Source of the DNA: Eubacterium coprostanoligenes
Lineage (GTDB): Bacteria; Bacillota; Clostridia; Oscillospirales; Acutalibacteraceae
Direction of reading: 5' to 3'
NCBI RefSeq assembly: GCF_900167205.1
Contig: NZ_FUWW01000005.1
Location: forward strand, 60,947 to 124,946
Length of the DNA stretch: 64,000 nucleotides
Shown here: piece by piece, positions 44,524-55,690 of the stretch
How the letters are laid out: each line of letters starts with the position of its first letter
Numbering within the stretch: position 1 is the stretch's first letter
The notes under the pieces: model-generated
Told to the model about the DNA's origin: nothing
Database searches by the model: none
The model's input: the letters and a program-made list of their open reading frames with translations, nothing else
Translations under genes and position numbers: made by a program

Positions 44524-45598
44524 TAAAAAAATAATTCTTGAAAACGGTATGGAATTTTATGGATATGGCTTTGGCTCAAATAAGCAAGCTATAAACGAAA
44601 TCGTTTTCAATACTTCTATGGTCGGTTATCAGGAAATTATTTCCGACCCGTCATACACTGATCAAATGGTTTGTATGACATATCCTCTTATCGGCAACTA
44701 TGGTATGACCGATGATGACTACGAAACAAGAATCCCGACTATGGGCGGTTTGATTGTCAGAGAGTACAACGATTTGCCATCAAACTTCAGATATACCAAA
44801 ACACTTTCGGAAGTTCTTGATGAATATGACATTCCGGGTATCAGCGGTGTTGACACAAGAATGATTACCCGTATTATCCGCAACGAGGGTAGCCAAAAGG
44901 TTATGATTTGCGATGCCGATAAACCATATGATGAGGCGTATGCAGAGCTTAAGGCATATGTTATTCCAACCGATATGGTTTCAAGAGTTTCTTGCAAAAA
45001 GCGTTGGTATTCACGCACACCAAATCATAAATATGATGTTGTTGCAATCGACTGCGGTATCAAACTCAATATCGTCAGAAAACTTAATGAAAAAGGATGC
45101 AATGTAACAGTTGTTCCGTTTGACACTCCTGCAGAGGAAATTCTCAAACTTCGTCCGGACGGATTGTTTCTTTCAAACGGTCCCGGTGACCCTGAATATG
45201 TACAACCTGTTATCAATCTTGTAAGAGAACTTCACGGCAAACTTCCAATCTTTGGTATTTGCCTTGGACACCAAATGATTTCTCTTGCTCTCGGAGCAAA
45301 GACTTTCAAAATGAAGTTTGGCCACAGAGGCGGAAATCATCCTGTTGTTAATCTTGAAACAGGCAAGATTGAAATTACATCACAAAACCATTCATATGCT
45401 GTTGATGTTGACAGCCTTGAAAACACACCGCTTACATTGACACATAAAAATTTGCTTGATAATACAGCAGAGGGTGTTGAATCAAAGGACGACAAGTTGT
45501 TCTCTGTTCAGTATCACCCTGAATCTGCACCGGGTCCACAGGACAGTGCATATTTGTTTGACAAATTTATTGATTTAATGGCAAAGGAGGCTGAATAA
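44510..45598 (+). CDS. carA: carbamoyl-phosphate synthase small (glutaminase) subunit
   Basis: Hydrolyses glutamine and channels ammonia to CarB. N-terminal domain [14 protein letters not shown], then a class I glutamine amidotransferase domain with Cys251 in FGICLGHQM and the His/Glu in [10 protein letters not shown]. 362 residues. GGAGGG nine bases before the ATG. carB follows after one base. Confidence 0.97.
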   Translation: MKPYDKKIILENGMEFYGYGFGSNKQAINEIVFNTSMVGYQEIISDPSYTDQMVCMTYPLIGNYGMTDDDYETRIPTMGGLIVREYNDLPSNFRYTKTLSEVLDEYDIPGISGVDTRMITRIIRNEGSQKVMICDADKPYDEAYAELKAYVIPTDMVSRVSCKKRWYSRTPNHKYDVVAIDCGIKLNIVRKLNEKGCNVTVVPFDTPAEEILKLRPDGLFLSNGPGDPEYVQPVINLVRELHGKLPIFGICLGHQMISLALGAKTFKMKFGHRGGNHPVVNLETGKIEITSQNHSYAVDVDSLENTPLTLTHKNLLDNTAEGVESKDDKLFSVQYHPESAPGPQDSAYLFDKFIDLMAKEAE

Positions 45599-45599
45599 T

Positions 45600-48500
45600 A
45601 TGCCAAAGCGTACAGATATACATAAGGTATTGGTAATAGGTTCAGGTCCTATTGTTATCGGACAAGCTGCCGAATTTGACTATTCGGGCACACAGGCTTG
45701 CCTTGCACTTCGTGAAGAGGGCTACGAGGTTGTGCTCATCAACTCAAACCCTGCAACAATTATGACCGACACCGATATTGCCGACAAGGTTTATATGGAG
45801 CCTCTCAATCTTGAATATGTTGCAAGAATTATCCGTCACGAAAGACCGGATGCAATTCTTCCGTCGCTCGGCGGTCAAACAGGTCTTAATCTTGCCGTTC
45901 AGCTTGCTAAAAAGGGTGTTCTTCAAGAATGTGATGTAGAAATTCTCGGTACAAGTTTTGAAGCTATTGAAAGAGCAGAGGACAGAGAATTGTTCAAGGA
46001 CTTGTGCGAAAGCCTTGGCGAACCTGTTCTTCCGTCAGAAATTGCAAACACTCTTGAGGAGGGCTTGCAGGCAGCTCGTGATATCGGATATCCTGTTGTT
46101 CTTCGTCCTGCGTTTACCCTTGGCGGTACAGGTGGTGGCTTTGCCGATGATGAGAAAGAATGTGAACTTATGCTTAAAAATGCACTTGCACTTTCTCCTG
46201 TTCATCAGGTTCTTGTTGAAAAGTCAATCAAGGGCTACAAGGAAATTGAGTATGAAGTAATGCGTGATGCAAACGACACTGCTATCACAATTTGTAATAT
46301 GGAAAACATTGACCCTGTCGGTATTCACACAGGCGACAGTGTTGTTGTTGCTCCGTCACAAACACTCACCAACAAAGAGTATCATATGCTTCGTGACAGT
46401 GCACTCAAAATTATCAGAGAACTTAAAATTGAGGGCGGTTGCAATGTTCAGTTTGCACTTGACCCGCTTTCGTTCCAATATTATTTGATTGAAGTTAACC
46501 CAAGAGTTTCCCGTTCTTCAGCACTTGCATCAAAGGCATCCGGCTATCCTATTGCAAGAGTTTCTGCAAAAATTTCAGTCGGTATGCACCTTGATGAAAT
46601 TCAAATCGCTAACACTCCTGCATCATTTGAGCCTACTCTTGATTATGTTGTAACCAAGATTGCTCGCTTCCCGTTTGATAAGTTTGCTGATGCAAATAAC
46701 TCACTCAACACTCAAATGAAGGCAACCGGTGAAGTAATGGCTATCGGCAGAACAATGGAGGAATCACTCCTCAAAGCTATTCGTTCACTCGAAACAGGTG
46801 TTTGCCATCTTTATAACAAAAAGTTTGATTCATATACAGCTGACGAACTTTTGGAATATATCAAAATCGGCACAGATGATAGACTTTTTGCAATTGCTCA
46901 ACTTATCCGTCTTGGCGTTGACCTTAATATGATTTATAACGACACCAAAATTGATATGTTCTTCCTTGATAAGTTCAAGAACATTACAGATTTTGAACAG
47001 ACCCTTAAGAGCAATGTCGGTGATGTTGAAACTCTTAAGGATGCAAAGAAGATGGGCGTTTCCGATAAATATATCGGTCAGGTTTGGGGTATGACAGAAG
47101 CCGAAGTATTTAATCTTCGTAAGGCTAACAAAATTTTCCCTGTATACAAAATGATTGATACCTGTGCATCGGAGTTCGACAGCTATGTTCCGTATTTCTA
47201 CTCAACATATGAGCAGGAGAATGAGTCCGTTGTCAGCGACAAAAAGAAGATTATCGTTCTCGGTTCGGGTCCTATCCGTATCGGTCAGGGTGTAGAATTT
47301 GACTACTCAACCGTTCACGCAATTTGGTCAATCAGAGATGCAGGTTATGAGGCTATTATTATCAATAACAATCCTGAAACTGTTTCAACCGACTATACAA
47401 CATCAGACAAACTCTATTTTGAGCCACTCACAGTTGAAGATGTTATGAATGTTATCGAGCTTGAAAAGCCACTCGGAATCGTTGTTTCTCTCGGCGGACA
47501 GACGGCTATTAACCTTGCTCCACCGCTTGACGCTCTCGGTGTTCCGATTATCGGCACAGATGTTGAAGCAATCGACAGAGCAGAAAACAGAGATTCGTTT
47601 GAAAAGGTTATGAACGACCTCGGTATTCCTCAACCAAAGGGTGAGGCGGTTACAGATATTGAAGAGGGAGTAAGAGTTGCCGAAAAGATTGGCTATCCTG
47701 TTCTTGTTCGTCCGTCATTCGTTCTTGGCGGTCGTGCAATGCAAATCGTTGCAAATGAAGAATCACTTCGTCATTATCTCCAAACTGCTGTAGAAATCAA
47801 TACAGAACAGCCTGTGCTTGTTGACAAGTACATTATGGGTAGGGAACTCGAAATTGATGCTATCTGTGATGGTGAGGATGTATTCATTCCGGGCATTATG
47901 GAGCATGTTGAGAGAACAGGCGTTCACTCAGGCGACAGTATTTCAGTTTACCCAACATTTACAGCAAGCCAAAAGGTTAAAGATACAATTATTGACTATA
48001 CCGTTAAACTCGGCAAGGCAATCGGTATTGTCGGACTTTATAATATTCAGTTTATCGCTGATGAAAACGATGATGTATTTGTAATCGAGGTTAACCCTCG
48101 TTCATCTCGTACAGTTCCGTTCCTTTCAAAGGCAACAAGCGTACCTATGGCTCACATTGCCACACAGGTTATACTTGGTCACAGCCTTAAAGAGCAGGGC
48201 TACACAAATGTTTATCAGCCTGAAAAGAAGCGTTGGTATGTTAAGGCTCCTGCTTTCTCATTCAGCAAACTTAAGGGTATGGACACATATCTTTCACCTG
48301 AAATGAAGTCAACAGGTGAAGCAATCGGTTATGATAAGTCGCTTACAAGAGCACTTTATAAGGCTATTCAGGCTTCAGGAATGAATGTTGCAAACTACGG
48401 TACAGTTTTGGTAACAATTGCTGACCAAGACAAACCGGCAGCTTTGCCACTCATCAAGAGATTTTACGACCTTGGTTTCAATATTGAAGCAACAGAAGGT

Positions 48501-48785
48501 ACTGCAAAGTATCTTAAGGAGCACGGTATCAGAACAAGAGTTCGTCAAAAGCTCACCGCAGACGAAAGTGATGAAATTCTTAAGGCTCTCCGTCAGGGAC
48601 ATATTGCATATGTTATCAACACAATTGATATCAATGCAGGCGATAGCCATTCAGACGGTTCTGAAATCAGAAGAGCAGCAGTAGACAACAATGTAACAAT
48701 GTTTACTTCTCTTGATACTGTAAAGGTTCTTCTTGATGTACTTGAAGAAATTACACTCGGCGTATCAACTATTGACGCAGAATAA
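45600..48785 (+). CDS. carB: carbamoyl-phosphate synthase large subunit
   Basis: Makes carbamoyl phosphate from bicarbonate, ammonia and two ATP. Two homologous ATP-grasp halves, each opening with an (V/I)(I/V)LGSGPI-type segment: [19 protein letters not shown] and [18 protein letters not shown]. The C-terminal MGS-like allosteric domain (about residues 930-1061) has the [16 protein letters not shown] segment. 1061 residues, full length. It serves both the pyr operon and, in trans, ArgF at 58545. Confidence 0.98.
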   Translation: MPKRTDIHKVLVIGSGPIVIGQAAEFDYSGTQACLALREEGYEVVLINSNPATIMTDTDIADKVYMEPLNLEYVARIIRHERPDAILPSLGGQTGLNLAVQLAKKGVLQECDVEILGTSFEAIERAEDRELFKDLCESLGEPVLPSEIANTLEEGLQAARDIGYPVVLRPAFTLGGTGGGFADDEKECELMLKNALALSPVHQVLVEKSIKGYKEIEYEVMRDANDTAITICNMENIDPVGIHTGDSVVVAPSQTLTNKEYHMLRDSALKIIRELKIEGGCNVQFALDPLSFQYYLIEVNPRVSRSSALASKASGYPIARVSAKISVGMHLDEIQIANTPASFEPTLDYVVTKIARFPFDKFADANNSLNTQMKATGEVMAIGRTMEESLLKAIRSLETGVCHLYNKKFDSYTADELLEYIKIGTDDRLFAIAQLIRLGVDLNMIYNDTKIDMFFLDKFKNITDFEQTLKSNVGDVETLKDAKKMGVSDKYIGQVWGMTEAEVFNLRKANKIFPVYKMIDTCASEFDSYVPYFYSTYEQENESVVSDKKKIIVLGSGPIRIGQGVEFDYSTVHAIWSIRDAGYEAIIINNNPETVSTDYTTSDKLYFEPLTVEDVMNVIELEKPLGIVVSLGGQTAINLAPPLDALGVPIIGTDVEAIDRAENRDSFEKVMNDLGIPQPKGEAVTDIEEGVRVAEKIGYPVLVRPSFVLGGRAMQIVANEESLRHYLQTAVEINTEQPVLVDKYIMGRELEIDAICDGEDVFIPGIMEHVERTGVHSGDSISVYPTFTASQKVKDTIIDYTVKLGKAIGIVGLYNIQFIADENDDVFVIEVNPRSSRTVPFLSKATSVPMAHIATQVILGHSLKEQGYTNVYQPEKKRWYVKAPAFSFSKLKGMDTYLSPEMKSTGEAIGYDKSLTRALYKAIQASGMNVANYGTVLVTIADQDKPAALPLIKRFYDLGFNIEATEGTAKYLKEHGIRTRVRQKLTADESDEILKALRQGHIAYVINTIDINAGDSHSDGSEIRRAAVDNNVTMFTSLDTVKVLLDVLEEITLGVSTIDAE

Positions 48786-48795
48786 AGGATTATTT

Positions 48796-49527
48796 ATGTA
48801 TAAGCAGAATAAATATAAAATTTTATCAAATGATGCTTTGACAGAGAATATATGCAAAATGGTTCTCGGCGGTGATACTCAATATATCACTGCTCCGGGA
48901 CAGTTCATCAACATTCAGCTTGACGGCAAATTCTTGCGCAGACCTATTTCTGTTTGTGATTATAGCGATGATACAATCACAATTATCTATAAGGTTGTAG
49001 GCGAGGGAACAGAGCAAATGAAAAACCTTGCTGTTGGTGAAGTGCTTGATGTTCTCACAGGGCTTGGCAACGGTTATGATATTTCAAAGTCAAAAAAGCC
49101 GCTTCTTATAGGTGGCGGAGTTGGTGTTCCGCCTATGTACAATCTTGCAAAAGCATTGATTAATGACGGTCAAAAAGTGTCTGTCGTTTTGGGCTTTAAC
49201 ACTGCAAAAGAGATTTTTTATGAAGACGAATTCAAGGCTCTCGGCTGTGATGTTTTTGTTACAACTGTTGACGGTTCTTATGGTATTAAAGGCTTTGTTA
49301 CCGACGCAATGAAAGATATAGATTACGATTATTTCTATACTTGCGGTCCGCTTCCGATGTTTAAGGCAATTTACAATGCAACCGAAACTTCGGGTCAGTT
49401 TAGCTTCGAAGAGCGTATGGGTTGTGGCTTCGGTGCTTGTATGGGTTGCTCATGCAAAACAAAGTATGGCAATAAGCGAATTTGTAAGGATGGTCCTGTT
49501 CTTGTTAAGGAGGAGATTATATGGTAG
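48796..49527 (+). CDS. pyrK: dihydroorotate dehydrogenase electron-transfer subunit
   Basis: FAD and 2Fe-2S subunit that links PyrDB to NAD+. FAD site LRRPISVCDY, NAD-binding GGGVGVPPMYNLAKAL, and the iron-sulfur Cys cluster in MGCGFGACMGCSCKTK with RICKDGPV. 243 residues from the ATG at 48796 behind AAAGGA; a longer upstream frame overlaps carB and is rejected. Overlaps pyrD by 7 bases. Confidence 0.95.
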   Translation: MYKQNKYKILSNDALTENICKMVLGGDTQYITAPGQFINIQLDGKFLRRPISVCDYSDDTITIIYKVVGEGTEQMKNLAVGEVLDVLTGLGNGYDISKSKKPLLIGGGVGVPPMYNLAKALINDGQKVSVVLGFNTAKEIFYEDEFKALGCDVFVTTVDGSYGIKGFVTDAMKDIDYDYFYTCGPLPMFKAIYNATETSGQFSFEERMGCGFGACMGCSCKTKYGNKRICKDGPVLVKEEIIW

Positions 49528-50432
49528 ATTTATCGGTTAACCTTGCAGGAATGGAAATGGATAATCCTGTTGTTCCGGCATCGGGAACATTCGGTTTCGG
49601 CAACGAGTTCAAAGATTTTTACGATATTAATATTCTCGGTTCATTCTCATTTAAGGGAACAACAAAGGATGCACGATTTGGAAATCCTACTCCAAGAATT
49701 GCAGAATGTAAAAATGGAATGATTAACGCTGTCGGTCTTCAAAATCCGGGTGTTCATCATGTTATTGAGTACGAACTTCCTGAAATGAAAAAATACTTCC
49801 ACAAGCCTGTTATAGCAAATGTTTCGGGTTTCAGCGTGGAAGATTATGCATATACATGTGAGCTTCTCGACAAAGAAGAGCAGGTCGGTATTTTAGAGGT
49901 CAATGTTTCTTGCCCTAATGTTCACGGCGGAGGAATGTCGTTTGGCACATCTCCTGAAGCTGCGGCAGAGGTTACAAAGGCGGTTAAAGCAGTTACAACA
50001 AAGCCTGTATTTATCAAACTTTCACCAAATGTAACAGACATTGTTTCAATTGCAAAGGCTTGCGAGGAAGCAGGTGCAGACGGCATTTGCCTTATCAACA
50101 CTATGCTTGGTATGAGAGTTGATATCAAACGCAGACAACCTGTTATCGCTAACACAATGGGCGGTTTCAGCGGTGACGCAATTTTTCCTGTTGCGGTCAG
50201 AATGGTTTATCAGGTTTCAAAGGCTTGCAATGTTCCGGTTATGGGATGTGGCGGTGTCAGCACTGCAAAGGATGTCATCGAGATGATGATGGCCGGTGCA
50301 ACCGCTGTTCAGGTCGGTGCTGCAAATCTTGTCAATCCGTATGCTTGCAAGGATATTATTGAAGCATTGCCGATTGAATGTGAAAAATTAGGAATTAATA
50401 AATTAAGTGATATTATAGGAGTGGTTGATTAA
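49521..50432 (+). CDS. pyrD: dihydroorotate dehydrogenase catalytic subunit (class 1B)
   Basis: FMN enzyme oxidising dihydroorotate to orotate. 303 residues with [37 protein letters not shown], the catalytic Cys in [13 protein letters not shown] and FMN-binding [10 protein letters not shown]. Adjacent pyrK marks it as the NAD-linked class 1B form. Its stop overlaps the pyrF ATG (TAATG). Confidence 0.96.
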   Translation: MVDLSVNLAGMEMDNPVVPASGTFGFGNEFKDFYDINILGSFSFKGTTKDARFGNPTPRIAECKNGMINAVGLQNPGVHHVIEYELPEMKKYFHKPVIANVSGFSVEDYAYTCELLDKEEQVGILEVNVSCPNVHGGGMSFGTSPEAAAEVTKAVKAVTTKPVFIKLSPNVTDIVSIAKACEEAGADGICLINTMLGMRVDIKRRQPVIANTMGGFSGDAIFPVAVRMVYQVSKACNVPVMGCGGVSTAKDVIEMMMAGATAVQVGAANLVNPYACKDIIEALPIECEKLGINKLSDIIGVVD

Positions 50433-51130
50433 TGGGAAAAGATGTTATTATCGCTTGCGACTTTGCAAGTGCAAAAGATACCTTTGATTTTCTTGACAAA
50501 TTCACAGAAGAAAAGACTTTTGTAAAAATCGGTATGGAACTTTTCTATGCCGAAGGTCCTGAAATTGTCAGAGAAATTAAGCGCAGAGGCCATAAGATTT
50601 TTCTTGATTTAAAGCTTCACGATATTCCAAATACAGTAAAAAAATCAATGGCTGTTTTGTCAAAACTTGATGTTGATATGACAAATCTTCACGCTGCAGG
50701 CACAATTGATATGATGAAAGCCGCTCTTGAGGGTCTTACTCGTGAGGATGGTACTCGTCCTATTTTGATTGCCGTAACACAGCTTACTTCAACAAGTGAG
50801 GAGCGTATGCAAAACGAACTTCTCATCAATGCGTCAATCAATGACACAATCGTAAAATATGCACAAAATGCCAAGGAGGCAGGTCTTGACGGTGTTGTTT
50901 GTTCACCGCTTGAGGCAGGAATGGTTAAGGATGCTTGCTCATCTGATTTCATCACCGTAACTCCGGGCGTTAGATTTGCCGACGGTGAAGTTGGCGACCA
51001 AGTTCGTGTTACAACACCTGAAAAGGCAAAGGAAATCGGTTCTGACTATATCGTTGTGGGAAGACCTATTACTCAGGCAGATGACCCTGTTTCAGCATAC
51101 AGAAGATGCTGTGCTGAATTTATTGGCTAA
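50432..51130 (+). CDS. pyrF: orotidine-5'-phosphate decarboxylase
   Basis: Final step to UMP. 232 residues of the short group I type: [27 protein letters not shown] and the catalytic [11 protein letters not shown] segment. [15 protein letters not shown] and [14 protein letters not shown] bind the phosphate. Directly coupled to pyrD. Confidence 0.96.
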   Translation: MGKDVIIACDFASAKDTFDFLDKFTEEKTFVKIGMELFYAEGPEIVREIKRRGHKIFLDLKLHDIPNTVKKSMAVLSKLDVDMTNLHAAGTIDMMKAALEGLTREDGTRPILIAVTQLTSTSEERMQNELLINASINDTIVKYAQNAKEAGLDGVVCSPLEAGMVKDACSSDFITVTPGVRFADGEVGDQVRVTTPEKAKEIGSDYIVVGRPITQADDPVSAYRRCCAEFIG

Positions 51131-51148
51131 TATATTTAGGAGGGCATT

Positions 51149-51805
51149 ATGGAAAGCTACAAAAGAGAATTTATTCAGTTTTTGGAAAGTGCCGGTGTGT
51201 TGAAATTCGGTGATTTTACAGCAAAAAGCGGCAGAAAAATCCCGTATTTTATCAATGCAGGCGAAATTAAAACAGGCGAGCAGATTTCAAAACTCGGCGA
51301 GTTTTATGCAAAGGCTTATTTTGATAAAGTAGGCAACAAAAAAACTGTTCTTTACGGTCCGGCATATAAAGGTATTCCGATTGCGGTTTCGGTTGCTGTT
51401 GCTCTTGCAAAGCAAGGACTTGATGTTCCGTTCTTTTTCAACAGAAAAGAAGAAAAGGATCACGGCGAGGGCGGTGTGTTTGTTGGATACAAGCCACAAT
51501 TAGGTGAAGAAATCGTTATCGTTGAGGATGTTGTAACTGCCGGTACTGCCATCAGAGAAAGTATGGCTATTCTCTCAAAGATTGAGGGCACAAAGGTTGC
51601 CGCAACTTTCGTTATGGTTGACCGCAAGGAAAAAGGTCAAACCGACAAATCTGCAATCGCAGAGGTCGGAGAAGAATATGGCTTCCCTGTATACAGCGTT
51701 GTTGATGTTTATGATATTATCGAATATCTTGAAGAAGATGAAAAGAATGCCGAGAATGTTGCAAGAATTAAGGCATATCTTGAAATCAACGGTGCAAAGG
51801 CATAA
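51149..51805 (+). CDS. pyrE: orotate phosphoribosyltransferase
   Basis: Joins orotate and PRPP to OMP. 218 residues with FGDFTAKSGRKIPYFINAG, GPAYKGIPIAV and the PRPP loop VIVEDVVTAGTAIRES. Start follows AGGAGGG, 18 bases after pyrF. Confidence 0.96.
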   Translation: MESYKREFIQFLESAGVLKFGDFTAKSGRKIPYFINAGEIKTGEQISKLGEFYAKAYFDKVGNKKTVLYGPAYKGIPIAVSVAVALAKQGLDVPFFFNRKEEKDHGEGGVFVGYKPQLGEEIVIVEDVVTAGTAIRESMAILSKIEGTKVAATFVMVDRKEKGQTDKSAIAEVGEEYGFPVYSVVDVYDIIEYLEEDEKNAENVARIKAYLEINGAKA

Positions 51806-51822
51806 TAACGGAGGTACAATAA

Positions 51823-52752
51823 ATGCGTCATTTATTAGATACAACCGATTTAACACTTGAAGAAATAGATGATATGATTGCTCTTGCAACAGACATCATT
51901 GAAAATAAGCAAAAATACGCTCATGTGTGCGACGGCAAAAAACTTGCAACTTTGTTCTTTGAGCCGAGCACCCGTACCCGTCTTTCGTTTGAAGCGGCTA
52001 TGTACGAGCTTGGCGGAAATGTTCTTGGATTTTCTTCTGCGGATTCTACCTCTGCTTCAAAAGGCGAAACTGTTGAAGATACTGTTCGTATGGTGTCAAA
52101 TTATGCGGATATTATTGCTATGCGTCATCCTCTTGAGGGTGCACCGAGAGTTGCAACAACAAGAACTCTTGTTCCGATTATCAACGCAGGTGACGGCGGT
52201 CACGCACATCCGACTCAAACGCTTACCGACCTTTTAACTATTTACAGAGAAAAAGGAAAACTCGGTGATATTACAATCGGTCTTTGTGGCGATTTAAAGT
52301 TCGGCAGAACCGTTCATTCCCTTATTAAAGCTATGTGCAGATATAAGAATGTAAAGTTTGTACTTATTGCACCTAAAGAACTGCAAGTTCCGGATTATAT
52401 TATCTCCGATGTGCTTATTCCAAGCGGTGCCGAATATGTTCAGGTGGAATCTCTTGAAGATGTTATGCCTACTCTTGATGTTCTATATATGACAAGAATT
52501 CAAAGAGAACGCTTTTTCTCCGAAGAAGAATACTTGAAACACAAGGACGCTTATATCCTTGATTTGAAAAAGCTTGACAATGCTAAAAAGGATTTGACTA
52601 TTATGCATCCGCTTCCAAGAGTTAACGAAATTTCAACGGATGTCGACGATGACCCAAGAGCAAAGTATTTTGAACAAGCACTCAACGGAAAATACATCCG
52701 TATGGCACTTATTATGACTTTATTGAAATGGGGTGGCAATCTTGAATATTGA
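51823..52752 (+). CDS. pyrB: aspartate carbamoyltransferase catalytic chain
   Basis: Condenses carbamoyl phosphate and aspartate. 309 residues. Carbamoyl-phosphate motif [12 protein letters not shown] (Ser49-Arg53), [13 protein letters not shown] and [10 protein letters not shown]. Start follows CGGAGG. The 3' end overlaps pyrI, whose regulatory chain presumably joins it in a holoenzyme. Confidence 0.97.
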   Translation: MRHLLDTTDLTLEEIDDMIALATDIIENKQKYAHVCDGKKLATLFFEPSTRTRLSFEAAMYELGGNVLGFSSADSTSASKGETVEDTVRMVSNYADIIAMRHPLEGAPRVATTRTLVPIINAGDGGHAHPTQTLTDLLTIYREKGKLGDITIGLCGDLKFGRTVHSLIKAMCRYKNVKFVLIAPKELQVPDYIISDVLIPSGAEYVQVESLEDVMPTLDVLYMTRIQRERFFSEEEYLKHKDAYILDLKKLDNAKKDLTIMHPLPRVNEISTDVDDDPRAKYFEQALNGKYIRMALIMTLLKWGGNLEY

Positions 52753-53152
52753 TTCAATCGAAAACGGATATGTTATTGACCATATCCCGGCAGGTAAGGG
52801 AATGCAAATTTATAATGTTCTTTCTCTTGATAAACTCAACTGTCAGGTCGCCATTATCACAAATGCAAAGTCGCAAAAAAATGATGTAAAAGATATTATC
52901 AAAATTAATGAGCTTGTTGAGCTTGATTTGGATATTATTGCTTTTATTGCTCCTGAAGCAACTGTGAATGTTATTAAAGACAGCCAAAGAATTGACAAAA
53001 AACTTCTTTCTCTTCCAAAGGAAATAAAGAATATTGTCAAGTGTCCAAATCCTCGTTGCATTTCAAATAATGAGGATATAGACCATATTTTCAAACTTAC
53101 TGACAATAAGGGAACATATCGTTGCCTTTATTGTGAAACTATGGCACTTTAA
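52733..53152 (+). CDS. pyrI: aspartate carbamoyltransferase regulatory chain
   Basis: Nucleotide-binding and zinc-binding chain that gives ATCase allosteric control by CTP/ATP in relatives. Allosteric domain [20 protein letters not shown]; zinc domain with four Cys in [10 protein letters not shown] and YRCLYCE. About 139 residues. The start is ambiguous: GTG at 52733 (MAILNIDSI) or TTG at 52742 (MNIDSI), the latter with GGTGG five bases upstream. Overlaps pyrB by 20 bases or fewer. Confidence 0.93.
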   Translation: MAILNIDSIENGYVIDHIPAGKGMQIYNVLSLDKLNCQVAIITNAKSQKNDVKDIIKINELVELDLDIIAFIAPEATVNVIKDSQRIDKKLLSLPKEIKNIVKCPNPRCISNNEDIDHIFKLTDNKGTYRCLYCETMAL

Positions 53153-53175
53153 TTTAAAAAAAGTAAAAATAATTC

Positions 53176-53204
53176 TTGACATTGCCTGCCTATTCTGTTA
53201 TTAT
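53176..53204 (+). promoter_or_regulatory. promoter of the tRNA-Asp/tRNA-Thr pair
   Basis: TTGACA (53176-53181), 17-bp spacer, TATTAT (53199-53204). Confidence 0.88.
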
Positions 53205-53215
53205 CTATAGGCAGG
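53185..53215. promoter_or_regulatory. palindrome spanning the tRNA promoter
   Basis: Perfect 9-bp arms CCTGCCTAT (53185-53193) and ATAGGCAGG (53207-53215) separated by 13 bases. The -10 box lies in the gap and the expected start site falls in the right arm. Operator-like position; no regulator assigned. Confidence 0.5.
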
Positions 53216-53221
53216 ATAAAT

Positions 53222-53298
53222 GGCCCGGTAGTTCAGTTGGTTAGAACGCCAGCCTGTCACGCTGGAGGTCGACGGTTCGAGCCCGTTCCGGGTCGCCA
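53222..53298 (+). tRNA. tRNA-Asp (anticodon GTC), CCA encoded
   Basis: Acceptor GGCCCGG / CCGGGTC, D-arm with AGTTGGTTAGA, anticodon loop CTGTCAC giving GTC, T-arm GACGGTTCGAGCCCGTT... and an encoded CCA. Confidence 0.96.
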
Positions 53299-53303
53299 TT
53301 TTT

Positions 53304-53379
53304 GCTGATATAGCTCAGTCGGTAGAGTGCATCCTTGGTAAGGATGAGGTCACCGGTTCAAATCCGGTTATCAGCTCCA
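53304..53379 (+). tRNA. tRNA-Thr (anticodon GGT), CCA encoded
   Basis: Acceptor GCTGATA / TATCAGC, D-arm AGCTCAGTCGGTAGAG, anticodon stem ATCCT/AGGAT with loop TTGGTAA giving GGT, T-arm CCGGTTCAAATCCGG and an encoded CCA. Five bases after tRNA-Asp. Confidence 0.96.
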
Positions 53380-53395
53380 CCGAAGCCTTAGAAAA

Positions 53396-53427
53396 CCTTG
53401 AAATTTTTGTTTTCAAGGCTTTTTTTA
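53396..53427 (+). terminator. terminator of the tRNA pair
   Basis: CCTTGAAA / TTTCAAGG stem followed by CTTTTTTT. Confidence 0.85.
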
Positions 53428-53432
53428 TTTAA

Positions 53433-53471
53433 AAAAACTACACCTCCTAATTTTAAGGAAGTGTAGTTTTT
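53433..53471. terminator. terminator of the MTA/SAH deaminase operon
   Basis: 11-bp stem AAAAACTACAC / GTGTAGTTTTT directly after the amidohydrolase stop on the minus strand; it ends in a T-run on that strand. Confidence 0.8.
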
Positions 53472-53472
53472 C

Positions 53473-54720
53473 TTATCTTATTCTGTCAATAACGGCTTGT
53501 GCATTTGCATAAACCTTTTCAATGTCGATATTTTTGAATTCACCGTCATCATAAAGGATTTTGCCGTTTATCATTGTCATTTTGACAACATCTTTGCCAC
53601 CGCTGTAAACAAGATTTTTTGTTATGTTGTTGATAGGTTGCATACTCGGTCTGTGCATATCAATTACAATCAAATCAGCCTTTTTGCCAACATCTATAAC
53701 ATCACAATCGTTTAGTCCCATACATCTTGCCGAACCAACGGTAGATGCTTTGAGAATATCGTTTGCATCCGTTGACGAAGCGTCTTTGTCATTGAGCTTT
53801 TGAGTTGCACAAATGGTGTACATTTCTCTAAACATATCAAGTGCGTTGTTACTGCTTGCTCCGTCTGTGCCTACTGCGATTTTAATGCCGCTTTTAAGCA
53901 ACTTTGACACGGGAGCAATACCTGATGCCAACTTTGCGTTTGAACAAGCGTTTATTACTGCCCAAATACCTTTTTCTTTGTAGATTTCAATATCTTCATC
54001 GTCAATCCAAACGCTGTGGTAAGCTCCGCCACCGTAGTTGAATATCCCAAGCTCGTTTAGATATTTGGTAGGGGACATACCGTTTCGATTGATACAGTCC
54101 TCAACCTCTGATTTTGTTTCACTTGCGTGAGTGAAAACAGGTGCTTGATATTTTTCTGCAAGTTTTGCAAGCCCTTTGATAAGCTCTTTATCTGTTGTGT
54201 ATTCGGCGTGAAAGCCAAGCTTGTAGCTTACAAGATTGTCATAATTGTTGAATTCGTTATAATAGTTTTCTACCGCCTCAAGACTTTCCTTGAAGTTGTT
54301 AAGACCGCTTGTCATAACAGTTCTGAATCCAAAATCAACGCTTGCCTTTGCCATCATTTCTGGGAAGTAATACATATCAAAGCAGGCTGTTGTGCCGCTT
54401 GTGAGATATTCCAAAAATGCAAGGGTAGACAAATCGTATATATCTTGAGGGGTTAATTTAGCTTCAAGAGGAAATATTTTGTCAAAAAGCCACGGCTGAA
54501 GCGGTAAATCATCTGCAAAAGAACGACCAAAAGTCATCGCAGAATGGGAGTGTGCATTTTTGAATGACGGCATAAGTAGGTTTCCGTTTAAATCATATAC
54601 GGTATCAGCATTTTTTTCACAACTGCCTATTGCAACAATGCTGTAGCCGTCAACGAACACATCTTCTTTAATAATGTTAAAATCTTTGTCTAATACTAAA
54701 CCGTTTGTAAATTTAATCAT
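53473..54720 (-). CDS. mtaD: amidohydrolase, MTA/S-adenosylhomocysteine deaminase type
   Basis: Zinc amidohydrolase of 415 residues in the adenosine/MTA/SAH deaminase group (cog0402). Metal ligands: HxH in [11 protein letters not shown], later His in HAEYTTD and [12 protein letters not shown], and Asp in [14 protein letters not shown]. It converts the adenine ring of methylthioadenosine, SAH or 5'-deoxyadenosine to hypoxanthine in relatives; exact substrate is inferred. The start overlaps mtnA by 8 bases, SD AAAGGA. With mtnA and a purine nucleoside phosphorylase it forms a salvage operon. Confidence 0.85.
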   Translation of the reverse strand: MIKFTNGLVLDKDFNIIKEDVFVDGYSIVAIGSCEKNADTVYDLNGNLLMPSFKNAHSHSAMTFGRSFADDLPLQPWLFDKIFPLEAKLTPQDIYDLSTLAFLEYLTSGTTACFDMYYFPEMMAKASVDFGFRTVMTSGLNNFKESLEAVENYYNEFNNYDNLVSYKLGFHAEYTTDKELIKGLAKLAEKYQAPVFTHASETKSEVEDCINRNGMSPTKYLNELGIFNYGGGAYHSVWIDDEDIEIYKEKGIWAVINACSNAKLASGIAPVSKLLKSGIKIAVGTDGASSNNALDMFREMYTICATQKLNDKDASSTDANDILKASTVGSARCMGLNDCDVIDVGKKADLIVIDMHRPSMQPINNITKNLVYSGGKDVVKMTMINGKILYDDGEFKNIDIEKVYANAQAVIDRIR

Positions 54721-55690
54721 TATCTTTTATCCTTTGCAAATTTTCCTTAAATGGAGCACGAATAATACCTCGGTCGGTAATTATCGCAGTTATAAGCTCG
54801 TGGTCTGTAACATCAAATGCAGGGTTATAGCATTTTGTTTCCTTTAATGCCATAGGTTCTCTGTACCACATTTCTTTGATTTCACTCGGCTCTCGTTCTT
54901 CAATAACAATGTCATCACCGGTCGGGCAATTGTAATCTATTGTTGAATATGGACCAAGAACATAAAACGGGATGTTGTAGTGCTTTGCAAGAATAGCCAC
55001 TCCGCTTGTGCCGATTTTGTTTGCAATATCGCCGTTTGCGGCAATTCTGTCTGTGCCAACCAAAACAGCATCAATTTTGCCTTGCTTCATAACAAGACTT
55101 GCCATATTGTCGCAGATTAATGTAACATCAATTCCTGCTTTTTCAAGTTCAAATGATGTAAGTCTTGCACCTTGCAAAAGCGGTCTTGTTTCGTCTGTGT
55201 ATGCGTGGAATGTATATCCTTTTTCTTTGCCTAAAAGTAAAGGTCCAAGTCCTGTTCCGTATTCGCTCGTTGCAAGAGCGCCTGCATTGCAGTGGGTAAG
55301 AATTCCGTCACCGTCTTTGAGTAAGGACAAACCGTATTCACTGATTTTTTTGCACATTTCAATGTCTTCGTTGTGAATTGCAATAGCTTCGCTTACAAGA
55401 TCTTTGCCGTCTTCATATGCCTTAATCATTCGAGATGTTGCCCACGAAAGATTAACTGCGGTAGGGCGTGCCGAATCAAGATATTTTTTTAATTCGTATT
55501 TGTCATCGTCAAGCAATGCCATTGCATAACCTGCAAAAATTCCGATTGCCGGAGCGCCTCTAACTTGAAGTGTTTTGATGGCATAATAGTAATCTTCCTT
55601 TGTTAGTGGATGTATGTATTCTATTCTGTTTGGCAAAACTGTTTGGTCAAGAAAAAACAGCTTCCCATTTTTATAATCTATATTCTTCAT
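54713..55690 (-). CDS. mtnA: S-methyl-5-thioribose-1-phosphate isomerase
   Basis: Isomerises methylthioribose-1-phosphate to methylthioribulose-1-phosphate in methionine salvage; homologues also act on 5-deoxyribose-1-phosphate. 325 residues from the ATG at 55690. [16 protein letters not shown], the catalytic Cys in [31 protein letters not shown], the catalytic Asp in [18 protein letters not shown] and the FYVLGPYST end-segment are present. It belongs to the eIF2B-related family. Its ATG overlaps the phosphorylase stop (TAATG). Confidence 0.94.
   Translation of the reverse strand: MKNIDYKNGKLFFLDQTVLPNRIEYIHPLTKEDYYYAIKTLQVRGAPAIGIFAGYAMALLDDDKYELKKYLDSARPTAVNLSWATSRMIKAYEDGKDLVSEAIAIHNEDIEMCKKISEYGLSLLKDGDGILTHCNAGALATSEYGTGLGPLLLGKEKGYTFHAYTDETRPLLQGARLTSFELEKAGIDVTLICDNMASLVMKQGKIDAVLVGTDRIAANGDIANKIGTSGVAILAKHYNIPFYVLGPYSTIDYNCPTGDDIVIEEREPSEIKEMWYREPMALKETKCYNPAFDVTDHELITAIITDRGIIRAPFKENLQRIKDND

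Noticed and set aside
45958..46488. Plus-strand ORFs inside carB in other frames
   Set aside because: Shadow frames without ribosome sites or family resemblance; carB is intact.
48733..48795. 21-codon N-terminal extension of pyrK
   Set aside because: It lies inside carB, whereas the ATG at 48796 follows AAAGGA and matches PyrK length.
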